Assembly (NCBI GenBank): GCA_015501595.1
Contig: JADNRX010000351.1
Location: forward strand, 1 to 56,608
Reading direction: 5' to 3'
Origin: Hymenopellis radicata
Lineage: Eukaryota; Basidiomycota; Agaricomycetes; Agaricales; Physalacriaceae
DNA length: 56,608 bases
The notes below the pieces were generated by a model. The model worked only from the letters and a program-made list of their open reading frames with translations, did no database searches and was not told where the DNA came from. Position 1 is the first letter of the stretch. Every line of letters starts with the position of its first letter. Below, piece by piece: positions 1 through 9,264 of this stretch. The position numbers and the translations under genes are program-made.

Positions 1-2
1 AA

Positions 3-939
3 TATGTCGACCTCGCAAGAAATGGTTGTCCGCCAGCATACCCTCTCGACCGCGATAATCTTCCTGAACAGGTGCAATATCTGAACAGGCCCAGAATACC
101 CCACGAGAGCATCCCACCAGATATCTACGAGTCCGGCATTGGACGAAACCTCCTCACTCGAGATCCGCCAGTATATGTAATGGGCAGAAAAGAGACGAAG
201 CAGTTCGCGGAGGCGAAAGAGACCGCTGCAGAATTCTGCCTCATCACGCCTTTTCAAGGCTTTGAATTAGCCTGGGGGAAGGTTTTCCTCGCCTTGATTT
301 TTGACCGGGTCGCGAAAGGCTTCATGCCGAACGGTAGACCGACCGGTGGTGCACGCATCTTTCTGGCCAGCGGAGACCAGCGCGCGACTTATACGCCAAA
401 ATGCGATTTTGGAGTTCAGCGTGGTATCTTGGTGCTTGCTGGGGAACTTGAATCGAACATTTGCCTGGAGGACAACCATTCGCTCTTAGTGAGCAACTGT
501 GTTATGAAGCTCGCTCGCGTACTGGACGGTGTCAAGGGCGGGAATTTGCAGCTCATGAATGCCTTCATCCGCAGCGACAAACACATGGAGGTTTGCATCT
601 TTTATTTCTCGGGAGAACCACGGAATCTGGAGGTATGTGCGATCTCTCTCTTTGTCTCGTTAATTCATCCAACTCAACCACTACTAGATCAAGGCCATCA
701 AAGTCTTCTTCGACCTTCAAGTGGACAGCGAGTTACAGCATGCCATGATCTTTATGGCTAACTTCCTTGATCGCCACACCGCCGAATGCAAGTTCAATTT
801 CTTGGGTGCCCTGCACGACGCCATCCTGAACTGCCCGGAGACAGGGATACCGTCAAGGACCGTGAGGGAGGCGGAGGTGGAGCCGACAGGAGTGCTCCCG
901 GAGGTACACCAGGTGGTGGGACCCACAGCGGTGCGCTAG
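3..939 (+). CDS. unrecognised protein, 5'-truncated by window edge
   Basis: The frame is open from base 3, so the true start lies outside the window. Two exons are supported: 3-632 and 688-939, joined by a 55-nt intron with a GTATGT donor and CTACTAG acceptor. The join keeps the frame and gives 293 visible residues ending at a stop at 937-939. The second exon (…KVFFDLQVD…) continues naturally from the first, which argues that the splice is real. I see no signal peptide, membrane segment or known motif. The C-terminal 30 residues are acidic and low in hydrophobics. I do not recognise the family; it may be one of the lineage-specific expanded families of mushrooms. The downstream neighbour is a gene-poor stretch. 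Confidence 0.55.
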
Positions 940-3900
940 GCGGTGTATCAGGCGGTGTTGGACGCAGTCGTGGTAGAACCAATGCAGAACCAGATATGCA
1001 ATCTGCGCTCGGACCTGCTCGCTTCTGTCTTCGAAATCCTTCCATGGGCCGTCCTTGTAACATTTGGATTTGGTGTTTTCGATGTCAGCGTCAGAATCTG
1101 ACGACAAAATTACAACTCTCCCCCCACGCGGCTCTTCTCTCATTTCTCGGAAATGCCATCTGAACGCGCACCATTACCTTCACCTTCCGCAACTTTGACG
1201 AGACCTTAATGTCGTTGCCCTGCTATTCGGACGCAACGCTCTAAAGACAATGTCTACGTTACCTCCGCAAAGAATGGTGAGTTCACCTGCCCTTTCTCAT
1301 CTATACGCGCTGACTACATAGACACGCAGAAATCTATCCTGCACTTCGAATTCAAACATTGGACCTTTACCATCGTGCACGACTCCGAACGCGGTCGAGA
1401 GGAGAGCCCCACAATTGTGAGCCAGTGGAGCCACAATTGAAGTGATAGCGAGCTTATGTTTCCTCCTAGTGTCCAACTCGACGTCAATGAGGGCTAGTGA
1501 GAGCGACGGAATGAAGGAAAAGAATGACTAGGACGGGGCCTTCGCCGAGCGTGATCTAGTATCGGGCGATTCATTGTATGCTCGGATATTTAGGATGAAC
1601 GATGCTGTATGGATGTGAATATACTTCTTTTCATCTCTCCATCAGGTTTCCAATGAAACATACTTCAATAACAAACTTTCGACTACATTCATTCCACCAG
1701 CTGCAAGAGCTAAACATCGTCGTGTGGGCCAATTCAGCCTGTCCAGTCATGAAGAAAACATATGAGCCCTTGCTCGAAAACGGCCGGCGCCAGTCCTCGC
1801 ATGCCATTGACAGATCTCCCGAACTACTCTGTAGGAAATGCTCCTCTGATTACAGTTCCATATGAACCAAATCAATAAAATGCATATCCCGACGACTGCC
1901 TGAGGCGAGCTGGACGATGGCAGCAAATGGGCGCCATCGCGACCACTGACGGCCCGGACACCGATGCCGCTAATCCGGACTCAATCCCAGGCACCATAGC
2001 CTCAGTCTTGTAAGGCTTTTAACTAAGCTGGAGACGAGGCGAGTCAAAGATGAGAGACAAGTCGGGACGAGCGCACGTATGTCCCAGACATCAACGATTG
2101 TCCGTCCTAGGTTTGATTCCTGCAAAACGTCCATGAAGATCCCTAACCGAACCGACATTGGTCTAGGGTGACTGAACACCAGCAGCGCCAATGGTGACGC
2201 CATAGAGTAGCGCGATACAAAGCCTAGGTTGGGCTAGGGTTCACCAGTAAGTCGACGAGGACAAGAAGATTATTAGAATCATACCGTGTCTTAACGACGG
2301 TCCCAACGTACTATCGACTCACAGCATGCCGAAATTCGATCCAAGGCCGTGTGCAGATCCATAGGCAGGACGTCCTCTAGTTACCCCCGATACGTAGATC
2401 ATCATTTACGATTCGGCGCTGACAAGGTCCTAGAGTTGATATTCAACATGGTAAGGCTGCGTCCAAAACCAAGATACTCACCGTTCCACAGCGAGGACAC
2501 AGTAGATTCCCCCAACTTGACTGCGAGCTCCCTTAGCATGCAGGTCGAGAAAAAGATTGACACGCCCCGAATCCATTTTACCGCAGTGGTAAGTACGGGA
2601 CCGCCACAGGTCAACATGCAGAGACCAAGCAGCGATAGATCGAAGTGGAGGTGTCGTCGCTAATGGGCTTATATCGAAAGCGATGTGACAGCCATATGCG
2701 CACAGGATCGGGGATTGCAAACCACCATGAGGGAACAAAGACGAGTTGAGTTGAGAAAGAAGATGATAATCGACTGCGAGAGGAGGAAGCGTCTGGAAAG
2801 CGGTGTCAGTATCGGAGGGTAGCACCAGCGCCAATGGTTGTAGAGGTCCCGTCGGGGACGCCTGATTTCTCTAGAAGAGTGGGCGATCCAGAGCATCTTG
2901 AAGCAAACGGGATCATCAGCAATCCCCGGCGTGAGGACGTTGTTTCTTGGCCGCGTCCTCCGTCAGTGCGGTGCTCGTACCGATCTTCGAAATGCTTTCC
3001 TCCTTCCACGACCAGGCTATAGCCTCAGCGGCGCGGTGTTTGGCTGGGACTGAGTCCATATTTCTAACGAAGGCCGGAGAGAATAAGATGTCCATACATC
3101 GCTGGCTATGGAACAAGATTTGAGAGAGGTTGACGCGTCCACCGCGAGGATCCACTCTGGCAATCGTGTCCTCCAGCATCCTGCGAATCGAGAGTACAAA
3201 ATGCATTCCTGAGGGAGCGCGTCTTATAAGATCGATGTGGTGGGCGGCGCGCATGGTGGGTCCCGACGTGGTCGTTACCGCGATTGTCGGGTCGAGAGAG
3301 CGTTTTCGAAGTATAATGCGGGTATATCTTGTACTGAATGAGCAGAAATGAAGGGACCAAATGACTAAAACACACCTTTTGTCTGACTGTCCTGATGAGT
3401 AGAAGACGCCGTCCTTTGCGTAGAATTACGTCGACACTCTCTACCATGCAATAACTCGAAAGTCTGGAGTCGCTGAGGCGAATGTCGGCTCGTAGTGTTG
3501 ATGGTAAGAGGACAGCGAAAGTTACACAGCCACACGCCCGCTTACTTTCCTACCACGATGCGCGACAGACTCGAAGGATACGCATGCAAGCGCCGCATGC
3601 ACCACTCTTACACAACGAATCCTTTGAACAGCCAACAGGGAGCAGTCGTCAGACAGACGAACACCATTCAACGACACCGGTCAAGCAGCGGGGCCGCCAA
3701 AATCTTGCTTACCGACATCGACGACAACGAGCGCGGGATTTGCTCAACCACGATTCCCTCGACGCAGACCATTCACCATCATCCGACGAGTTTGGTGACG
3801 GTCCGCGTTGCGCCTGTTCTATACCGTCTCCACATCGATCCGGCGAAATCAAGTCGTATACGAGGTCAAACCAAACGTGGAGACGTTCTCTGGAGAGGTG

Positions 3901-4460
3901 AGTAGCACGGCCCTTTTATAAGTTAACACTATTTAGCGATTTTCTTAGCGAAAGGATTGCCAGATGTGCAATCCAAATCTCCGACCTACCTGGGCGTTCT
4001 TCTATGCGATCTCTCTTGTAATATTAAGCCAGCATTCACGACGTTCCCTCACCTTCGCTCCAGACACGCTCTCATTCTCATTCTGACTACGACTTCGCCT
4101 TCACCTGTTGAAATCCGACGAGATCTTGATCTCGTTATTTCCTGCGTGGCCTTCGGACGTGAAAGACTCGGATGGTGAGCTCTCCCGCGCGTTGCACTTT
4201 GTCTCCGCTAACGGTCGGCGGATGCAGCAGCAGCGTATATTTATGAATAGGATGATTAGTGCGCGAGTACCTTGTCGTTGTAGGCCCGTGTCTTTGTGTC
4301 GTCTGAATGCGAATACTTTCATCATTATCTCTCCATTCCTCCCATCATGAAGCTCCTGCCAAGCTCTTCGAGTAGAGATTCCATTCCACCAGTCCTTCGA
4401 GCTACAAGAATCGGACACCGTCCCTCACAGGACAAATACACACGATTCCTCGCCCAACGA
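940..4460. other. gene-poor stretch with decayed coding fragments
   Basis: No gene model can be supported across these 3.5 kb. Open frames are short and lack consistent splice signals. One minus-strand frame at 2916-3254 (112 codons) reads like protein, with segments such as GGRVNLSQILFHSQR, and might be a decayed piece of a larger enzyme; a cytochrome P450 helix region was considered but cannot be shown. A short block near 3262-3295 resembles one near 13885-13915 (shared GTCGTTACCGC core), so both gene-poor regions may hold relics of the same family. Confidence 0.4.
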
Positions 4461-4899
4461 CCCCCAGCCATGCCAAAAAGACAACATTTGAATGCCAGTT
4501 TTTGACGATCATCCCGTCGTCAGCTCGGGCGCGCGCTATTCCGACCGTTGTCGTCTAAAAACCGAATTTACGTGCGTGGAACCTCGTCTGGCTATCTGAC
4601 TACGCGGCGAGAATTTCAATGTGGTCTCAGCCTCGCTTGACGACGAACTCACCTTACCTGCTCGATCTAGTAAATGCCCTTTGTCTTCCAGCCCGATCTC
4701 TCTGAGTCTCTTCCCACCGCCGCTTTCAACTCCGGGGGCGCCTGCTTTGTAGTTGAGCGAAGGAATCCGTTGGACGCGACAGGACGCTTACCAGTACGTG
4801 TCCAATTCACCATGCCTCTTTTCACCTTTGTGAAAGCCTATACCAGGAACTTGTCACCACACGCTCACCCGAGGAGTCACCACACGAACCCCAGGAAGG

Positions 4900-5430
4900 A
4901 GACTACCTCTAAGGAAGATGACCCACCTCCTTGTACACCCACTCGACGCCTTCTACCCTCGACTCCTTCGACACACAGTCCCACAGACAACCCACAGACA
5001 TACCACTCATGCACGGTGATACGCGCAGACCCTGAACGCCCTGCATCGTAGCCCGGCAGTGACGACAAAGACAATGCAGACGAGAAGCCCCAGGTCGTTG
5101 TCCTACGCGAGGGCAAACACCTAATCAAGCACGAGGCGGAAAATGTCCGCTGTAAAGGTTAGCATTCAACACTTTTGATACCACATTCTAACAACTTTTC
5201 TTAGAGAGAAAGGTTTTACCGGTCGCTTCCAGGAGTGTCAGAGGCTACTATTGTTACAGATGCAGTCAAGGAGAAGAAAGATAAATCCAATCCCAGTCTC
5301 TCATTCTCCTCTTCCTCATCCAAACTGCCTCCAAAGCGCAAAGGAATCATCACAACAGCTGACAACGATGCCCCTTCCCCTGGGAACTGGCAGAGCAAGG
5401 TAGACACACTGGATTGCCATGCCGGCAAGG
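4900..5430 (+). pseudogene. relic of a DUF4604 (KIAA1143-like) small nuclear-type protein
   Basis: At 5088-5123 the frame reads PQVVVLREGKHL, the hallmark core of DUF4604 proteins (acidic linker, then QVVVLkeGkHL). It is preceded by an Asp/Glu-rich DDKDNADEK stretch and followed, after a plausible GTTAGC...CTTAG intron (about 5158-5205), by a Ser-rich SLSFSSSSSKLPPKRK segment that fits the family's usual LSF and basic tail. An in-frame TAG at 5049-5051 interrupts the linker, and no intact N-terminal segment is readable upstream; a possible original start reading MPKRQHLN lies at 4470 but runs into a stop after 11 codons. The family is normally a small single-copy protein of unknown function, so an intact copy probably exists elsewhere in the genome. 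Confidence 0.45.
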
Positions 5431-6393
5431 CGACATGTGCATGTTCGCCCAATGGCTCTCAAGTCTCCTACAACACCTCGGCTTCCCTTCGACTAGAGTT
5501 GGGGTGGGTATTTGAAATGGAGAACCTATGCTGTCATGACTCGTGGTGCGTGGGGTATGGTGCGCGATTTCGGAGACTATGCAGTGATGACATGGCGGTA
5601 AGAGGAGAAAGTGATCGTTGGTACATGGCGGTCAAGAAGAAAGAGCTGTGGCCCTAATCTTAAGCCGACGTCTCTGCCCTCAGCCAGTCATCGGGGAAGA
5701 GCATATAAATATTTGATCCTGCTAGCAGGATGGATAAGTAAACAAGTATCTAGACCAGGAAACATAGAATACGAAATACAAAACAGAGGAAACCTTAAAT
5801 ACTGAAACTTTGAGCATACTCTGCCACTTCAAACCACCTCTGCTCCATCACGCTTCTCAATCTGAATCTCCAACTCTCCAGCATGGCCCGCAATGCCTCC
5901 ACTCCTTCTCACTTCTCAACCTGAATCTGTGAATCCTCGACTCTCTGACGGGACCCGTCAACACCTCCACTCCTTTCCGCTGCTCAACCTGAATCTCTGA
6001 TCCTGTATGGTTCCCGTGAACCTCGGGCTCTCCGCTGTGACCTGCCACTGCCTCGCCACCAATACCCGAGTTCCCTTCTCCTGCAAGAGAACTCATGGCA
6101 TCTTCGGCTTGACTGGTAGTATCAAGTGTCGATGTGGTATCCGGTGTCTGTGCAGAGTGGACACTGCCGAATCGGATGCTCTCTTCAAGACTGCGCATGT
6201 CGGAACCCATAGATGGAAGAGAAGAACGTGTCCAGGAGTCATTAGGACGTGCTCCACCAGACATGACACGCCCAATAATCATAGTAGGTGCAAGTGCCTA
6301 AGTATCATGTTGTTAGTACAAGATCCTTAGAAAATATAAAGGTAGAGACTCACTGTGACAGCATTGAGTAGTCCAGATGCATAGATACTGTAG

Positions 6394-6531
6394 TATTTCG
6401 ACCGTAAGTTCACAAAATTTTTGAATTTTTTGACCTTCCCACGCCCGATAAGTGATCGGAGGCGTTTTCCGGTGTCTGATAAGGAAATTCGGAGGCCTTG
6501 TGACCTGTGACGTGAACTTACGGTCGAAATA
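6394..6531. mobile_element. short inverted-repeat element (MITE-like), TA-flanked
   Basis: A perfect 20-bp terminal inverted repeat, TATTTCGACCGTAAGTTCAC at 6394-6413, returns as its reverse complement at 6512-6531. The outermost TA on each side can be the target duplication, leaving a 134-bp core beginning TTTCGACC; this size and TA target fit a non-autonomous Tc1/mariner-type MITE. It encodes nothing. Flanking host bases also form a partial inverted repeat (AGATACTGT / ACAGTATCT), so the real termini could lie slightly further out. It interrupts the 7-TM gene between the YWSFTDTV and YSIYASGLLNAVT segments. Confidence 0.6.
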
Positions 6532-6564
6532 GGACAGTATCTGTGAAGCTCCAATATGGCAAAG

Positions 6565-6748
6565 TGTTGGTTTAGAACCTGGAAACAACGAAAACTGGGA
6601 CAAGCAGAAATGGCAGGGAACCCGTTGCAAACGCGCAAGGGCTCAGAATCGCATTGAACAGGTATATAAGGTGAAATAAAAAGGGGTCCGTGGAAACGAT
6701 CGGTAATTTAGCCAAGATTGTCCAACGCGAAATCACCTGATTTCAACA
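6565..6748 (-). repeat. 3' LTR of the gag-only element
   Basis: 184-bp LTR, TGTTG...CAACA, identical by eye to the copy at 7849-8032. The polypurine tract of the minus-strand element abuts its inner edge at 6749. Confidence 0.8.
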
Positions 6749-6821
6749 CTCTCCCGCAATCTTGGGCAAGCTCTCCCGCAATCTAAACAGTCAAACAAAC
6801 GAGAATAAGAAAGGAAATGAA

Positions 6822-7671
6822 CTAAAAGGGGTCCTCAGCATCTTCAAAATCTGAATCAATCATCTCCTTAGCGACGTGGGCTTCGCCGGCATTGACTCCC
6901 TTCTTCCAGGACTCGAAAGAGGCAAGGTTAGGGCAGTCACGCTTGAGGTGGGGTCCATCGCAAAGGTAGCATTTCGGCGGGTTGTGGTGATAGGCAGCCA
7001 TGGCGACGTCGCCAGACTCGCGCGCGGTAGAGGTTGTATTATTGGTAGTAGTGAAACTGAGACTCGCCTCCTCGTTCAGGAGCTGCGTAGTCACAAAGTC
7101 AAGTGTGAGGTCTTTGGGGGAAGTGGCGTTGAAGGTGGAAATGACGGATTTGTAAGCGGCGGGAAAGTCTAACGGTGATGGCGAGAATCTGGTCCGCCTC
7201 GGTAACTGCTGAACCAGCTTCGCCCATGTTAAACGCATGCTCCTTCACTTCTCCAATCCAGTTCACCATCGACTGTCCCTTCTTCATCTTCATCAGTAGG
7301 AGCTTCTTGCGCTGCACCAGCGACCCGGTGAACCCACGGAGTCGGTGAACAGACTTCAAGTCCTCCCACACTGTCAAGGGGTCCTTGTCGCGCATGTGCG
7401 ACAGCTGACTCGGCTCGACACGCAGAATCATCTCTGAGCGAGCCTGAGCCATCTTCGTCTTCGACCGCTTCTTCAACTTCTTCTCTATCTCAGCGTCAAT
7501 GTCGGACTGCGCCCTAGGATCTCCCTTGTCGTCCACGGTATCAACTGCGACCTCCACGATATCGGTAAAGAGCTCCTTCGAAGTGAGCAGCGCCTCTATC
7601 ATCATGGACCGGGTGCCGTAGTTGGAGTCGTTGAGTTTTGCAATGGAGATACGGGTGGAGTCGTCGGACAT
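6822..7671 (-). CDS. Copia-type Gag polyprotein, frame-broken once
   Basis: This would be the capsid-like protein that packages retrotransposon RNA. Reading begins at 7671 (MSDDSTRISIAKLNDSNYG), the usual Copia Gag opening in which substrate-like KLNDSNY is followed by helical Gag core. The core includes WEDLKSVHRLRG and VNWIGEVKEHAFNMGEAG. The frame changes by one base near 7165-7172, after DQILAITV; the downstream frame restores FPAAYKSVISTF and LNEEASLSF and ends at 6822. Near the C-terminus is a zinc knuckle, CYLCDGPHLKRDC, with spacing C-x2-C-x3-H-x4-C. The combined length is about 283 residues, right for a stand-alone gag. The shift site GTTAGAC is not an established recoding site, so a point indel (or sequence error) is the simpler reading. 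Confidence 0.7.
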
Positions 7672-7848
7672 GATGGATGTTTAAGAACGTTGTAGCGCGT
7701 CGTGGGGAGTGGGTGGGAACAGCACTAGCGAACAGTTAGCCTAGTCTGTCTTCGTGGTCGTCGTTGGGGATAGGGGTGAAAACGGCGCTCCGAACAGTTA
7801 GCAAGCCTCCGAGTGACGAGAGTGTGGCTGGGTTGTGCCGCGCGTTTG

Positions 7849-8032
7849 TGTTGGTTTAGAACCTGGAAACAACGAAAACTGGGACAAGCAGAAATGGCAG
7901 GGAACCCGTTGCAAACGCGCAAGGGCTCAGAATCGCATTGAACAGGTATATAAGGTGAAATAAAAAGGGGTCCGTGGAAACGATCGGTAATTTAGCCAAG
8001 ATTGTCCAACGCGAAATCACCTGATTTCAACA
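7849..8032 (-). repeat. 5' LTR of the gag-only element
   Basis: 184-bp LTR, identical by eye to 6565-6748. On the minus strand it precedes the gag start by about 180 bp; the right-hand flank GCAAG is the clean copy of the target duplication. Confidence 0.8.
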
Positions 8033-8350
8033 GCAAGTAGAAATCCCTAAGATCTAATCCAAGATAGAGAATATATGTTGCTGAATATAGAAGAGCAGAT
8101 TCAACCAGAATCTCTAGAAGGCCATGATATGTCCTAGCACTCTTGAGTCCACCAAAGAGAGAGAATTCGAAAAATGATCAGGAAGGTGGTGAGAACATTG
8201 GTGAATGCTGTAACAGAGTAGTACACAATGTTCCAGTTTATCTGAGTGAGAGAAGCAGATGTGGATGAATGAACAGTATATAACACAACCATACTAAAAA
8301 TATGGCTTACTATCAGTTGTATCAGTAAGCTACTTTGACATATTAGATGC

Positions 8351-8513
8351 TGTTAAGAGGTGACTCGGCGCCCTGTCTGTATATGGAAACCCTGGTCGGA
8401 GAGAGCCCCTATTGCTTGTCTCTCCGTACCAGGTATGTTAACCACATTGTATACTACTACCTAGCTAAATCTAATTGCTTCTCTCTCCGTACCAGTCCGT
8501 ACCAGTTCTAACA
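8351..8513 (+). repeat. left LTR of the gene-carrying element
   Basis: 163 bp, TGTTA...TAACA; one substitution (G versus C in the GCTT[G/C]TCTCTCC segment) distinguishes it from the right LTR. Confidence 0.85.
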
Positions 8514-8528
8514 GGTTATGGGCCCCGC
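8514..8528 (+). promoter_or_regulatory. primer-binding site, half-tRNA-iMet type
   Basis: GGTTATGGGCCCCGC lies immediately inside the left LTR. The initiator-Met tRNA anticodon-stem complement reads GGTTATGAGCCCTGC, so 13 of 15 positions agree. Copia-class elements prime from this internal half-tRNA rather than from the 3' CCA end. Confidence 0.65.
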
Positions 8529-9264
8529 AGTGCTCTAACTCGACAGTTTATTCATCGCGCAACCGAAACAACATCCAGCACCATTACAAGATCCCGTCTC
8601 AAAGGAGCCTAGTCCTTAGCAGCTTAGCTCCTCCGACCTCCCGCCAGACTATCCAGACAGCGCAGCGTGCACGCCCTGGAAATGTCAAATGCACTGCTTC
8701 AGCAGTCGTCACTGTCCATATTCCCAAACACACGAAACGAAAATCAACCCACGCGCGACCACTTCGGATTCGTTCAGGACCACTGGGGGACGCAAAAGCA
8801 TGGCTTCCCAGAACCACAATCTGCGGCGCCTTGCCGGATGGCGTGCGCCTAGGGAGCGGCCTGATGATGCGCGGGGAAGCAGAGTGGGATGTGATAATCT
8901 CAGCGGACGAGTCCGAGTCGTCGTCATCTTCTGAATCGGACAACGATGATGATGATGAGCCCATCTCAAAGTCGCTCCCGTGCTGCTCGAAGATGCCAAG
9001 GCCGAGGTTCATTTCGATGTATTACCCCATGTCGTCGATGTATTGCCCCATGTCGTCGATGTCCACGCTCTTGGGGTCCACCTAGGCGCTGCGAGAGTAT
9101 AGCGTTGGATGCCTCCATCTGTGGCAGGATGTCGATAGTGAATGTCTTGAGGTCGCCGAATTCAAAGGTCGTCATGCTCGTCACCACCGCCGGCCTGGAG
9201 CTGTAGAGCTTGCGCACGTTCGCTCCCAGATGACAATGGCGGGCCTCCTCGTCCTCTACTTCAA

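Larger units (their letters stand above)
6565..8032 (-). mobile_element. gag-only non-autonomous LTR retrotransposon (TR-GAG type)
   Basis: Two 184-bp direct repeats bound the element and appear identical base for base, so insertion was recent. They run TGTTG...CAACA. Read on the minus strand, the internal 1.1 kb carries one Copia-type gag with a zinc knuckle and nothing else: no protease, integrase or reverse transcriptase. The purine stretch GCGGGAGAG sits directly before the 3' LTR on the minus strand (6749-6757), as a polypurine tract should. No convincing tRNA primer site follows the 5' LTR. Right flank GCAAG (8033-8037) and left flank GCAAAG (6559-6564) look like a 5-bp target duplication with one extra base. 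This layout matches the plant elements described as terminal-repeat retrotransposons with a GAG domain. Confidence 0.75.

Noticed and set aside
2916..3254. Cytochrome P450 fragment
   Set aside because: Helix-like segments loosely fit, but the heme-binding Cys region, ExxR and PERF motifs are not present nearby.
3780..3905. M1 aminopeptidase N-terminal fragment (VKPNVETFSGEV-like reading)
   Set aside because: The match is a few residues in one of several mixed frames and nothing of the family follows downstream.
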